Assembly: GCA_023052935.1 (NCBI GenBank)
Contig: CM041298.1
Coordinates: 114,098,977-114,162,976 of the forward strand
DNA length: 64,000 nt
Direction: 5' to 3'
Source of the DNA: Piezodorus guildinii
Taxonomy: Eukaryota > Arthropoda > Insecta > Hemiptera > Pentatomidae
Below the pieces are notes generated by a model. That model did no database searches and was not told the origin of the DNA. It was given only the letters and a program-made list of their open reading frames with translations. Shown in pieces: positions 1 to 10,831 of this stretch (position 1 is its first letter; the number at the start of each line of letters is the position of its first letter). A program made the translations under genes and the position numbers.

Positions 1-2
1 AA

Positions 3-432
3 GAACAATCAATAGGTACCCTTAAATATTTCCAACGCTCCCGCCATCTTCTCCCACTATCCACCCGTAATCGCCTTGTATCCGCCCTTATTTTCCCCCA
101 CTTTGACTATTGCTGCTTAGTATATGGTGGCCTCCCGACGGCGCTTGAGGACAGTCTAAAACGAATCATGAACACATTTTTAAGATTCGTCCTCAGCACT
201 CCGAAGAGTTCTCATGTGACCCATTTTTACGGCGAGTTAAAGTGGCTCCTTCTCCCTATCTGCAGACAATATTTCCTAGGATCCTACGTTTACCAAATCA
301 TTAACTCAAAACATCTTTGAAACAAGATATTTGTTTATTGTCTATGTTTAAAAGTTATCTATTAATTCATTTTTTAATTCTGTTCAACACAATATTTTCT
401 AAGAATATTTTTTATTTTATTTTATCATTGTA

Positions 433-472
<40 letters not shown>

Positions 473-596
473 GTGTAAATAGTAATTAATTATGTTGCTT
501 CTGTCTTTTGGCCAGACATGTATACCTCAACTGCACAATTCTGTTTTTCTTAGGGGACCCAGTCCCAGAATAAATATTATTTTCTATTTCTATTTC
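3..596 (+). pseudogene. CR1/L2-like LINE, C-terminal RT end plus 3' UTR
   Basis: Reading frame 3 from base 3 gives the C-terminal part of a CR1/L2-type LINE reverse transcriptase, with the stretches RSRHLLPLSTRNRLVSALIF, HFDYCCLVYGGLP and GELKWLLLPICRQYFLG, ending at a stop near 319. It is cut by the window start. The 3' UTR holds a (TA)n/T-rich tract (about 430-470), a GGGAC-CCA-GTCCC hairpin near 554-568 and a TTTCTA-type short tandem tail near 585. The same hairpin marks other copies at about 15.97, 24.00, 39.05 and 63.15 kb. The CR1/L2 clade is inferred from the YADD-downstream region of related copies; the extreme C-terminus found in those is missing here. Confidence 0.75.
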
Positions 597-827
597 AATG
601 TTTCTTATTTCGTGTGATTTTTTATATCTTTGTACATTATCTTTAATCATTATCTACTCTGTATAGCCCTCTCATTATTATACCTTTAGTCATTATAATT
701 TAATTAATCGATTTCTTTACACATCTAGTTCCTTTTTATGTTTTAATATTGACATTCTCTAGCTTAATAGTGTTTAAAATAGTGTATTCAATCTTATTGT
801 AAATGTATCTCTTTTGTATCTTCTTAG
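597..827. other. AT-rich, no gene seen
   Basis: No reading frame or repeat that I can assign. It leads directly into the hammerhead-like motif at 830, so it could be the body of a decayed Penelope-like element, but nothing coding supports that. Confidence 0.4.
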
Positions 828-925
828 CCCTGATGATAACCTCCAATGGGGGTCGAAACGTTAGCAGAAAATAAATGGTTGAAACTAATTAATTGTTTCA
901 TTCACTGACCGCCACCCAGACTAAT
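828..925 (+). ncRNA. Penelope-like terminal repeat with degenerate hammerhead-like core
   Basis: CTGATGA (830-836), a stem of about 6 bp closed by AAT, then GAAACG (855-860) has the spacing of a hammerhead ribozyme core. The following sequence, up to GACCGCCACCCAG, is shared with the copies at 48661-49089. Penelope-like elements are known to carry such ribozymes in their terminal repeats. Here stem I appears mismatched (GCC before CTGATGA against AGC after the core), so activity is doubtful. Confidence 0.5.
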
Positions 926-939
926 TCCTACTAGTAATT

Positions 940-1017
940 TATTTTTACCTTTAAGTACATTTAAAAAAATATATATTTTATCAACGGAGTAAAAGTCGTG
1001 TGTTGCGCGCACCAGAT
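940..1017 (-). mobile_element. Helitron-like element, 5'-terminal fragment
   Basis: GTAAAAGTCGTGTGTTGCGCGCACCAGA at 990-1017 (in two runs: GTAAAAGTCGTGTG, TTGCGCGCACCAGA) is the reverse complement of the TCTGGTGCG... terminus of the abundant Helitron-like family. The rest of the element is absent or unrecognisable. Confidence 0.65.
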
Positions 1018-1061
1018 TTTCTTTCTTTAATACGTGGATAGTAATATAAAAGTCTAATATA

Positions 1062-1350
1062 TTGTTTGTTTATTTATTTAACGTCACTTTATGCTACTAT
1101 GGCTAATCGGACGATGCTACAGTGGGAGTTCTAAATTTTGCCAATCCAGGTTTTATCAGGATACGGATCTTTAACGAGTACCTGACATCCCACAGGCTGG
1201 GGACCACCTTTTAACGTCCCCTCCGAAGGACGGCATAACTAAGGATTTTTTACTCCCATTAAAAAATCCTAGGTCCACCTGTGGGTTTGAACCCGTTACC
1301 TTTGGTATAGGAGGCTGTTATGCTAACTTTCCAGCTACAAGTGAAACTAT
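1062..1350 (-). mobile_element. SINE-1 (tRNA-headed, MetaSINE-like centre), full copy
   Basis: On the minus strand the element has a tRNA-like head with a box-A-like TAGCTGGAAAGTTAGCA and a box B GGGTTCAAACC, then a spacer with AGGATTTTTTAAT, a conserved central block (GCCGTCCTTCGGAGGGGACG, then AAAGGTGGTCC), and a 3' part CGTCCGATTAGCCATAGTAG ending in ACGTTAAATAAATAAACAAA. The same order is seen in copies at 9766, 32220, 38876/40838, 56570 and 60595. The central block resembles, from memory, the conserved domain of MetaSINEs; this needs a sequence comparison. Not a functional tRNA gene. Confidence 0.75.
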
Positions 1351-1436
1351 CTGATCGTTATGCATAATCATTTCAGTTGTTAGATTATTTAATCCGAAAT
1401 AAATATTTCTATAGAAATTCAATATTTTTTAACCTT

Positions 1437-2110
1437 TTTTCAAGTTATTTTTTTTTCAAACATATTTATTGATATTTACAACTGTATTATATACATCGAG
1501 TTAAAGTGATGAACATAGTAAACTGACATGAAATATTCTTAACTAGATGGTCTCGAGGCAATCTTCTTTTCAGACGCCTCGGAGGATTATCAGGAATCGA
1601 AGAGGATGATTAGATAGAAACTAGTGGATTAGAGTAGAAATGGAGTTTTTCATGGAATTATTGATACCTGGTTCGGGCTAATTTAGTAACATATGGAACA
1701 TTAAGGTCTTTATGGATGAGCTTATTCGTGACAAAGTAAGTGGATTTTAAGGACTGGATCTGAGAAGAATTTGATGGTTTAGTAGAGCCCCATAGCTCTA
1801 CTCCGTAAGTGTATATCGGTCTTATGATGTTCATATAAATAAATCTTTTGTAATTAAGTAGAAGGTCTGAGCGTTTGTCCAGTAAGTGTTGAAGTAGTCG
1901 AAAACGTCGGGCAGTTTTTTTTGTTTCAGTCTTGTATGGGGATTAAAAGTTATATGTTTTTTCATGGTGGAGTCCTAGGTAACGAAACTGTTCAACAGGG
2001 GTTAGTAGAGTGTCACTAAAGAATACTGTAGGGCAGGAAGTCATTGGTTTACGACGAAGGGTAAAGGTTATTTGGTGGGATTTGTTAGAATTAATTTTAA
2101 TTTTTAATTT
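1437..2110 (-). pseudogene. jockey-A LINE, 3' fragment
   Basis: Minus-strand translation, in broken frames, matches the C-terminal RT region of jockey LINEs seen in the sister copies (RTRLKRQETARRF..., ELWGSTKPSNSS..., DNPPRRLKRRWPRDLL). The poly(A) end lies at about 1437-1450 (T-run on the plus strand) followed by the UTR signature for ATTTACAACTGTAT. The 5' side ends near 2110 in FNSNKSHQ-type sequence upstream of the LGL..DKRLTW motif. Several stops and frameshifts; dead copy. Confidence 0.75.
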
Positions 2111-2756
2111 TCAAGTCTAACTTTATTTAAATGATACTAAATTGGTTTCGACAATGGAGTGAGTGAAGGTCGTGTGTTGCGCCCAATCATTTTATCAAAT
2201 ATTAATTTTGCTTTGAGTGAAATATTAATATTTGTAAAGCTAAAATATTACGAAAAGTTTATGAAAATCCTCGTCAAAGCGATCGTTCCAGTTTAATAAA
2301 TATGTTGAGAAACGGTTTGTGTACCGCGGACCCAATATGTGGCCAAACGAAGCTCACTTATTTGCCATAACTTGAATCGAGTCCCAACTTAATAAGTCCC
2401 TCATTGGGATTCAGGTCACGCAGGCTTATACATTCCATTGGACACCCCACAAGAAATGGAGATTATACCTTACACACGCTTTGTTATCTCTTCCCAGCTT
2501 TCGGGGACTTTGTATTCACCTAAAATTGAAAGTTCCATAGGTGAAATATTCGGTTATGTAGATAGTGAATACAACGAGGAACTATAATCAAAAGTGCAAT
2601 AATGATTCAATGCATTCACAAAAGATTTGTCTTGTAGTGGAGTGTATACAATTTTTTTTTTAACCAAATATTTGTACTAATAGTAATTATAAAAATAAAT
2701 TTATTCGGGAACTATGTCCCTGAAGAATATCAATTTCGTACAGTAAATATACACTT

Positions 2757-2817
<61 letters not shown>

Positions 2818-3029
2818 TATAGTTTATAGTTATAGGTAGCAGAAAGAGCGTCTTCACAGAACTATGAATCATCTCATGGCTTCTCCTTTTTGCGAGCAAT
2901 CAGCTCGAGCTCAACACCTAGTCATTGTTAGCCAGTAATTATGTCAGCTCAGATCCATAGTATTATTTTACCGCGTATATGTTTGTCATCCATAATAAAT
3001 CTTTTTATAAAGTCGTTGTAGATCTTTAA

Positions 3030-3096
<67 letters not shown>

Positions 3097-3397
3097 CATA
3101 TAAAAAGGTCTGGCCGAGAAAACAATAAAATAAATTTTTATATACAAATAGGTAAAAAAAAAAACCTGATTATATAGATATATACAAAATATATATGGAA
3201 TAAAAACAAACGAAAAAAATCTGGTATAAAATAATAGAGCCTAACAATTTCCAAATAAATAAAATAAATGGATTATTCCATAACTCTAGGATTTTGATAA
3301 AATAAATAATTTTGAGTAACATAGGCTACAATTACCAATAACCCCTTCTGTATATATAACGTAAAAGTAACACGTAATTGGTGAAATTAACCACAAC
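2111..3397. other. AT-rich region with two (TA)n runs and a Helitron-like scrap
   Basis: GTGAAGGTCGTGTGTTGCGC at about 2164-2183 is a scrap of the Helitron-like 5' end. Long (TA)n runs lie at 2759-2820 and 3034-3092. Nothing coding is recognisable between 2200 and 2750 or 3100 and 3400. Confidence 0.6.
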
Positions 3398-3439
3398 ATG
3401 TATAAAGTTGGAGGCATATGGACGTTTGTAAAAAAAAAA

Positions 3440-4090
3440 ATATTGAAAAAAAAATTGTCTTACGTTGAAAGTAGGATAGTGGATTTACAATTTTACATTC
3501 AGTGTGCGTCTCTTTCGGACCCTAGAAAGTGTTGTAAAAGATGGGATTTGAATAAAAGAAGGGAAGAAGTATGGGGAATATGAGTCGGTAGGGAATTCCA
3601 GAGAGATGCAGAGCGGATATAAAAGGAATTATCAAAACATTGGTTCTATGGGTAGAAATGTAAAGTTCGGAATGACGTGATCTGGTTTCAAGTAAGAGAA
3701 TTGAGAATGGAATTGAAGGATACTGTGAATGTTGGAAGATGTTCAGATTTAATGTCTTGGTAGAGGTATTTCCAGAGGAAATATTGTCTACGTATGGAAG
3801 GTAGGAGCCACTTCAATTCGCTGTATAAGTGGGTTAATGTCGACCACTTTAAAGTAACGAAGATTAATCTTATAAACATATTCATAATCCGTTGGAGTCT
3901 GTCATCAAGTACAGTCAGGAGGCCTCCATATACCACGCAGCAATAATCTAAGTGGAGGAAAATAAGCGAGGAAACCAGCATCCTACGGTTGAGAAGTGAG
4001 AGGAGATGACGGGAGCGATGGAAGTACTTATAGTTCGTCTGGAAAATTTAGCAATGTGGGATTTCCAGGAAAGTGTTTGATGTATTATAA
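3440..4090 (-). pseudogene. CR1/L2-like LINE, C-terminal fragment
   Basis: The minus strand encodes YKYFHRSRHLLSLLNRRMLV, then SSLIFLHLDYCCVVYGGL, LTHLYSELKWLLPSIRRQYF, collinear with the fragment at 3-320 and with 16783-17400. Downstream (3440-3680) the frame changes and continues with a region corresponding to the extreme C-terminus (SLSTFK..-like end). No start or 5' part; frameshifts around 3690. Confidence 0.72.
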
Positions 4091-4761
4091 AATGGAATTA
4101 TTACTCAAAGTTTAATACATACCTGCTAGCCAATTGCTCGATCGATTGCTGATACAATTGTATTGATTAGCAAAAAGCAAGGGCAAATTAATCAAATTCG
4201 CTCATCCGCTAGGATCATTTAAAGTATATAATAATAGCAATATTTATTTATTTTCGGAGCCATTGTCACCCAATATTAGTAAGTTGGTCATTCAGCACAA
4301 ATGCAAAGAAAATAAAAATAAATAAAAAAAAACCAACAAAAAAAAAACAAACCAAAAAAACATAAAACTTTTTCACATGCATCACAAATGTAAATTTAAT
4401 ACATAAGGCATACTTTTAATGATGAAATAAAAAAAATTTAAATGACAAACACTTGTGGAGTATAAAGAATTCGTTATACAAAATATAAATATTTCGGATT
4501 TACAATTTTTAAATGAATAAAAAACAAATAAATTTCACTTTAACTTTTTAATAAAATTCATTACTTTTTTGCCCGGAAGACAATATACCCGGAAAACTCA
4601 TATCGTGAACTTTATTCATTCACAGCTGATCTAATTTTTATACGACAGAATGCGCAAAAAAAAAAAAAATATTGAATTTCTGTAGACTATCAATTGTTAT
4701 CGGAGTCCTTAACATATAATTATGTCCTCATTAATTTATTTATATATTATTTATTGTTAAA
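4091..4761. other. AT-rich, no feature identified
   Basis: Contains several short A-runs (4320-4360, 4657-4669) but no coding potential and no repeat family I could match within the window. Confidence 0.4.
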
Positions 4762-5442
4762 AATTTAAATTTGACCTCCTGCCCTACCGTATCTTTTAAT
4801 AATACGCCACTCATACCTGTTGAACAAATCCGATACCTAGGACTCCATCTTGACAAACGTCTTACATGGAACCCTCACACGAGACTAAAACGACAGGAAA
4901 CTGCCCGTAGATACCGATTACTACAACACTTACTAGACAAACGTTCAAAACTTCCAATTCACTACAAAAAGCTCATTTATATCACTGTCATCGTCTGATA
5001 TCTGGACATATGAATCGAGCTTTGGGGCTCTACTAAGCCATCTAATTCCTCCCGCATCCAATCCTTACAATCCAAAATCCTTCGCAAAATCCTAAATGCT
5101 CCTTATTTCGTCACAAATAAAATCACCCATAACGACCTTAATATCCCATTTGTGGCAGACCTTTCTCGTACCAGATACACCACTTTTAATTCCAAACTCC
5201 CAACTCATATAAACCCTCTTGTCCGCAACCTATCAACCTCACATATTCCTGACAACCCTCCGAGGCGATTGAAAAGAAGATGGCCTCGGGATCTACTTAC
5301 TTAAATAAACATCGAAGTACTACCGCTGGGTAATTTCTTTACAAGCCTTATACGCCTTTTATTATAATTCATCACTTTTACTTATTGTATTTATGTAATA
5401 TACAGTTGTAAAATTCAATAAAATATAAATAAAAAAAAATTT
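4762..5442 (+). pseudogene. jockey-A LINE, 3' fragment with poly(A)
   Basis: Reads MTSCPTVSFNNTPLIPVEQI, RYLGLHLDKRLTWNPHTRLK, then after a frameshift near 4998 ELWGSTKPSNSSRIQSLQSK, APYFVTNKITHNDLNIPFVA and finally DNPPRRLKRRWPRDLLT with a stop at about 5301. This is the thumb and C-terminal part of a jockey-clade RT. A 3' UTR of about 110 nt ends in AATAAAATATAAATAAAAAA near 5419-5440, a plausible poly(A) signal and tail. 5'-truncated, broken by one frameshift. Confidence 0.82.
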
Positions 5443-5559
5443 TAATTAGAAAATTTCTCTTCTGAAAAACCTTTTTATTGATTATCACAAAAATACATTC
5501 ATATCAGATAACGTTCGGAAGTCAACTTCATCATTTTCAAAATCGTGTAACAAATATTC

Positions 5560-6010
5560 AATATAATTTTTCTTTTGTTTTCAAAAGCGTTAATAAGTAA
5601 AATTTGTCATAACTTATTACATAATGGTTTTAACTTCTAACTTCACATGTTCAAAGTAAGATGTAACTCTGATAACTCGGTTTCTATTGATGATAGAGAA
5701 AAAATGTAAGGTGTTCTGGAATCAGGAAATTTAATTTGAACGAAAGTCGAAAGAAAAGAAAAGAATATAAAATAGTAACGCAGTCTATTGTTTATATATT
5801 TTCTATTGTTATACAGTCTGTTGTTTTAGAACGCAACAAATGCTTTTTGTTTATTATTTTTCAATTGTAAACGACAAAAAAAAAAAAATAGCCCCTTTCA
5901 AAATTTGAGGGCTTACGTTTCAAGATGCGTAGAATCCGAGTAACGAAAAAAAACTGTTTCTCCTAATTAATAAATGAATAAATACCAAAACTTTTGCCTT
6001 AGTGCTATTT
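5560..6010 (-). repeat. R3, unclassified interspersed repeat
   Basis: Minus-strand signatures TACGCATCTTGAAACGTAAG and CTCAAATTTTGA followed by a T-rich run and a GTCGTTTAC-like block recur in the same order at 28.84-29.35, 37.07-37.80, 46.5-47.26, 58.1-58.4 and 60.35-60.98 kb. No open reading frame; class unknown. Confidence 0.6.
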
Positions 6011-6223
6011 CATAGCTAATTAAATTTTCTATAAAATGAAATAATTATAATTTGTTCGGAATTGGCAGTGATATAGCGTTTTGAAATTAGCAGTGGTGAA
6101 ATGCCATTATCCTTTGAATTATTTATTGCTTTTCATATCAGTTAATTGCCTATAAACTGTTATACGCTTATATATTTATTTGAAAATATTAAACGATTGT
6201 GCAATCTAAAATCTTTACATTTT

Positions 6224-7056
6224 TACTTTCACTTACCTATATATGAAGTATATAGTAAGGGAAAGTATTGCGATCGTAAAAATTGTCGGATTCCAGTTTT
6301 CATCGGAAATACATGTTTCAGGGTCCCTCGAGTCCAAATGACCAAGTCCCGCAGAAAGGTATGTGTGTCCGTGTGTTTGTGGTAAGTCTAATGCGAAGAC
6401 GGAAAAGTCCTATAAACTGAAACAACATATTTAAAATAACTATACGCCTGAGATGCCACAGCAACTTTTTCATGAAAATCAGCTAACTAAAGAGCCAATT
6501 TATACCATGCATTTTTCACCTTTTTACGATTTTCTCAAAAACGGCTCTTACGATTTTGATTAAACTTGCTATATCGATGTAAACTTTAATGGGCTTTAAT
6601 ATTATGTAGGTTTCTTTGTGATTTAAATAGTCTTCCTCTAAAGTACTTTTACGTTTTATGAAATTTACCATATCATCTGGTTTGCATTGCTACAAAACAG
6701 GTAAATATATAAGTCAACTAATTCTATATCAAACAAAAGGAGATAATTGTAAAAATATTTTATTAATGAAATATTTTCTTTTTTACCTTAAGAACAGTAA
6801 TAACATATATAATATACCGTTGGAATGCTAAAGATTTCAGAAAAAAATATTATCTTATACATACTATTGTAAAAGTAAAAGGAGAGTGATGAAAAGCCGA
6901 TAAAACCAACTGGTTGTCGCAAATAATAATATAATAGATTATTTAATAAAACACATGTTTCTATTAAAATCTAATGTAAGTAATTCTTTAACAATTTATT
7001 GACGTTTCTAAATTTAATTAAAAATTATTCAATTGATATGAATTGTGCGCACCAGA
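6224..7056 (-). mobile_element. Helitron-like non-autonomous element, copy
   Basis: Strand is given from the TCTGGTGC end to the hairpin end. The left edge has the hairpin end (TACTTTCACTTACC...GTAAGGGAAAGTATTGCGATCG) and the right edge the TCTGGTGCGC end, with conserved internal blocks in order (CAACGGAAATACA-like, AAGTCCCGCA, GACGATTTTGATTAAACTCG-like, TATACCGTTGGAA, GAAAAGCCGATAAAAC). No Rep-helicase coding; about 830 bp, slightly degraded near the 5' terminus. Confidence 0.75.
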
Positions 7057-7719
7057 TTTTTTAATATTGTAGTTAGGAGTGTTTGGATCATTGGTATAAT
7101 TTTTTAACACCTTTATAAAAAGATTATCACGTTTGATAAAAACAAGAACAAATTGTGTTGTTTATAATTTATTTATCTAAAATACTATCTGAGGGAAGGA
7201 TTGGGGTAATATTAGAAATGTTAAAAATAATTCGATTGTGATGAGTATTCGCTTTAATAAGCAGTTATTACAAGATTGATATTCTTCTTCTTTTTTTTTT
7301 TTTTTTTTTTTTTTTTTCCTTGAGAATCTAAAACTGAAATAATGAATATTTTTGAATAACAAAAGGAGCATTTATCAGCCAAAATGAAGTCTCGAGGGAG
7401 CAGCCTTGATTGATTGATATTCATAAAATTTATAGTCCAACTCTGACCTTATCAAGAAAAATTATCTGATTTATTTTCAGAAATTTTCACCTCGAAGCTT
7501 TTATATTTCGAATATCCAAAGTTAACAGTTTTATCATATTTACAATATTAATCACTTAGACATCGAGCCTCAATATTTAAAAAAAAATATTTTATTTAAA
7601 TTATTGATGGCATGGTTCTCTGGGTTAAATTAAGTGCCATTTTCGATAAGTCAATATAGCTTAATTAGTTGCTGTTTCAGGCATATTAAGTATGAAATTT
7701 CAATTATTTACGACTTTTT
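7057..7719. other. AT-rich spacer with a T-run
   Basis: Holds a T-run at 7290-7318 and no recognisable coding or repeat match. Confidence 0.4.
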
Positions 7720-8596
7720 ACTTTCACTTACAATATATAGTAAGGGAAAGTATTGCGATCGTGAAAATCTTAGAATTTCAGTTTTCAACGGAAATACACA
7801 TTTTAGGGTCCCCTGAGTCCAAATAACCAAGTCCCGCAAAAAGGTCTTTGTGTGTGTGTGTGTTTGTGGTAACTCCCGGGCGGAAACGGTAAGTCCTATG
7901 AAACTGAAATTTCATAATTAAGACAACTATACGCCCGAGACGTTACAAAAACGTTTTCATCAAAATCGGCTGACTAGAAGAGCCACTTTTTATGATTTTC
8001 TCAAAAACGGTTCCGAGGATTTTGATTAAACTCGCTATATCGATGTGAAATTCAATAGGATTTAATATAATGTAGGTTTCATTCTGATTAAAATAGTCTG
8101 ACAGGGCTTACATGCCGATATTTCAAATGTTCTTCCTCTAAAGTACCTTTAATTTTGTTGATTCTATAAAAATAACTATACTATCTTTTTACCACTGATG
8201 AAAAACAGGTAAATATATAAATCGAATGAATTCGATACCCAACTAAAGGAGAAAACTGAAAAGATATATTTTTAATGCAATTTTTTGTTTTTGAACATAA
8301 AAACAGTAATATACATGTATGATACACCGTTGGAAAGCTTGAGATTTTAGAAAAAATATTATCTCATACACAAGCTTTTAAAAGTTAGTAGAGAGTGATG
8401 AAAAGCCAATAAAACTATGTGATTATTTTAGATAATAATATAATAGATTTTTTAATAAAACACATGTTTCTATAGAAATCCCATTTTATTAATTCTTTAA
8501 TGGTTTCACTCATTTTTATCTCTAACTATGTTTGAAAATTCTTTAATTGATTTTACAAATAGAGGTAAGTGAAAGTCGTGTGTTACCCGCACCAGA
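7720..8596 (-). mobile_element. Helitron-like non-autonomous element, full copy
   Basis: Hairpin end ACTTTCACTTACAATATATA with GTAAGGGAAAGTATTGCG at the left, TCTGGTGCGGGTAACACACG (reverse complement) at the right. A short (GT)n microsatellite at about 7847-7866 lies between AAAAAGGTCT and GGTAACTCCCGGGCGG, the position at which most family members carry GT repeats. No coding capacity. Confidence 0.82.
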
Positions 8597-8889
8597 TTTT
8601 TGTTTTTAAAAAGCACTACAAACACTGACACACACCCATGCACCATTTTGGGAGAGTTCAGAGAGAACTTGTAGAACATTAAAATTTCTATTTCTGTTGT
8701 AAACTCGATTGAAAGGTAGTATGAAATTATATATGAAAATTAATAATTTAAATAAGTCAGTAATTACATGAAAATAACAACGTTTATTAATAATTTTATA
8801 TTTATTTATATATTTATAACTAAACTTTGTATCAAACTCAGATTTGGTCGTTTGTTCGTTAATTATCAGGCCGATTTGCAAAAGAAATT

Positions 8890-8965
8890 CTTGGATATTT
8901 TTTTAAAACACTTTATTTATTCCAGTATCGCGACGTTTCAGCCTCTAGGGCCATTTTCAAGCTTC
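8890..8965 (-). other. degenerate hammerhead-like / Penelope-like motif
   Basis: Minus strand: CTTGAAAATGGCC CTAGA GGCTGAAACGTCGCG has the layout of the Penelope-type hammerhead (stem GCC/GGC, then GAAACGTC), but the catalytic CTGANGA box is altered to CTTGAAAA. Probably a relative of the motifs at 830, 30906 and 48.7 kb that no longer functions. Confidence 0.35.
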
Positions 8966-9439
8966 ATGCATATCCATCTCAGTTATCTTTTAATTTTACC
9001 GCTTTTCACCAGCGTCGTCATAATTTTTTTAAAAATGTCATTTTTCAAAAAAACTTAACAGTTTTCAGCCGCCTTTTAGGTGTTCTCGTGCGCGATAATT
9101 AACGAACAAATATTAGAACAAAAGAAAAATGACGACAATGATGAGAAAATCAGATTTGGTTAATTATAAATTTAATATAACATATTTTTTGTAGTATAAT
9201 ATTTGCCATTAGAACCTACCGTTTAAGTTTACATAAAAAAGTCTCGTAATCATTCTGAAACTTTCTTTCATCTCAAAATTATAATACGTTTGACATGATT
9301 TAGCGTTTTTAGTGTGATTGGATCGGAAATTTGACGATAGTCTCCGTTTCAGATATTTAGTAAAGATTATTTTTTGTTATACATCACATGCCGCTAAGAT
9401 CTATCGTAAGGGAGCTATATTGGTCCGATTAAAAAAAAA

Positions 9440-9765
9440 GAAGTCAAAGGTATGTGTGTGTGTGTGTGTGTATTTGTGGTAACTCCTGGGCAAAAACGAA
9501 AAGTCATATGAACCTGAAATTTCATATTTAATACAACTATAAGCGTGGGATGTTACAGCAACATTTTCATCACTAAAAGAACCACTTTCTTTATACCAAG
9601 CATTTTGCACTTTTATATGATTTTTTCGAAAACGGCTCTAACGATTTAAATTTAACTTTCATTCTGATTAAAATAGGTGTATAATATATCGTTGGAAAAC
9701 TAAAGATTGAATACACAAAATCGTAAAATTTAAAGGAGAGTGATAAAATGCTGATAAAATTAAAG
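9440..9765 (-). mobile_element. Helitron-like element, partial
   Basis: Starts in the (GT)n tract (9453-9472) and continues GTGGTAACTCCTGGGC, GAAATTTCATATTTAA, then later blocks with large gaps. Both termini are missing. Directly abutted by SINE-1. Confidence 0.65.
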
Positions 9766-9990
9766 GGCTCACCTGAAGCATAGTAGCTAGCATATCAGCC
9801 ATTCATGTCTAAGGACACGGGTTCAAATTCTTAGTTATGCCGTCCTTTGGAGGGGACGTAAAAAGGTGGTCCCAAACCTGTGCGATTGTTCACGTTAAAG
9901 ATCCCTGTCCTAATTAAACATGGATAGACAAAATTTAGACTCACATTGCAGCATCGTCCGATTAGTCATATTTTATTTATTTTACATTTA
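9766..9990 (+). mobile_element. SINE-1, internally shortened copy
   Basis: tRNA-like head (box A around ATAGTAGCTAGCATATCAG, box B GGGTTCAAATT) followed by TATGCCGTCCTTTGGAGGGG, AAAGGTGGTCC, CATCGTCCGATTAGTCATA. The spacer block AGGATTTTTT seen in full copies is missing. Confidence 0.7.
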
Positions 9991-10300
9991 GGTGCCGTGT
10001 ACCACAACATTAGGTTAGAGGCACCGTTCGTTGTATTAATTACAATTTTTTGTATAAATTAATCTTTTTGATGTATTCCATAACTGTATTGTGGAAGTTC
10101 GTGTCATCTCCTAGTAGTTGTTGTAGCTCGAGCCCGTCGATTCCATTTTTTCTTCTTTCTTCTTGGTATCTGTTGCACTCTAACATTATGTGTTTTGCTT
10201 TGACTTTTAACTTACAGTGTTCACATATTGGTGGAGTTGTGCCTTCCAATAAATGACTGTGCGTGAGCAATTTGTCATAGCAGCATAATGGGATGTTAAA
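9975..10300 (-). pseudogene. I-like/R1-like LINE C-terminus with CCHC knuckle
   Basis: Minus-strand translation LLTHSHLLEGTTPPICEHCK, LKVKAKHIMLECNRYQEERR, then MEYIKKINLYKKL and a stop. The C-x2-C-x8-H-x4-C pattern after THSHLL...PP is characteristic of the region downstream of RNase H in I-superclade LINEs. The 3' UTR (about 9975-10038) ends in TGTAAAATAAATAAAATA. Only the last ~90 codons remain. The precise clade is inferred. Confidence 0.6.
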
Positions 10301-10354
10301 TAAATAAAGAAACACATCTACCAAACTATAAAATCCCAGCATCCTTCCTATATC

Positions 10355-10557
10355 TAGGTAAAATCTCCACGTGCATGGAACAACGCTACTCCCAGAGAAC
10401 TAAAGCTTTCAATCGATCCTTTCTTGCCCGTTCCACTGCATTCGGGAATTCCATTCATTCCAATATACGCCGTGCTTCTTCCTTCTCCACATTCAAATAT
10501 CTTTTTTCCCAGCCCCTATTATCCCTGACAGACTCCTTTTGATTTAAATTTGACATT
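10355..10557 (+). pseudogene. CR1/L2-like LINE, extreme C-terminus
   Basis: Encodes QRYSQRTKAFNRSFLARSTA, FGNSIHSNIRRASSFSTFKY, LFSQPLLSLTDSF with a stop. It matches in layout the C-terminus at 23.35-23.54 kb (KKYECSFLARSTSFWNSLPS, APSLSTFKFLLFQH). Short truncated remnant of a divergent subfamily. Confidence 0.6.
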
Positions 10558-10664
10558 TGATCATAAGAGTTCTATCATTGTTATGAATGAATGCTAATTT
10601 TGTTTTCTTGTTGTTCTCAGTACCATAAAGTGATGTTAACAAAAATGGCAAAAAAACCTGATTT

Positions 10665-10818
10665 TTGATTATTATAATTAAATAAAACACATGTTTCCGT
10701 TAAAACACAATTTAATTAATTCTTTAATATTTTTTATTTCACATACATATACTTATTTCATCTCTAAATGTAAACAACTGAGGTAAGTGAAAGTCGTGTG
10801 TTGCGCACACCAAATTTG
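10665..10818 (-). mobile_element. Helitron-like element, 5'-terminal ~150 bp
   Basis: Contains AATAAAACACATGTTTC, ATTAATTCTTTAAT and GTAAGTGAAAGTCGTGTGTT then GCGCACACCAAA, the 5'-proximal blocks of the family in minus orientation. Its edge is the target of the adjoining RTE-2 insertion. Confidence 0.68.
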
Positions 10819-10831
10819 TTTTCTATATAAT

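Noticed and set aside
8895..8965. Active hammerhead ribozyme
   Set aside because: The stem and GAAAC box fit, but the CTGANGA box is mutated (CTTGAAAA); kept only as a degenerate motif.
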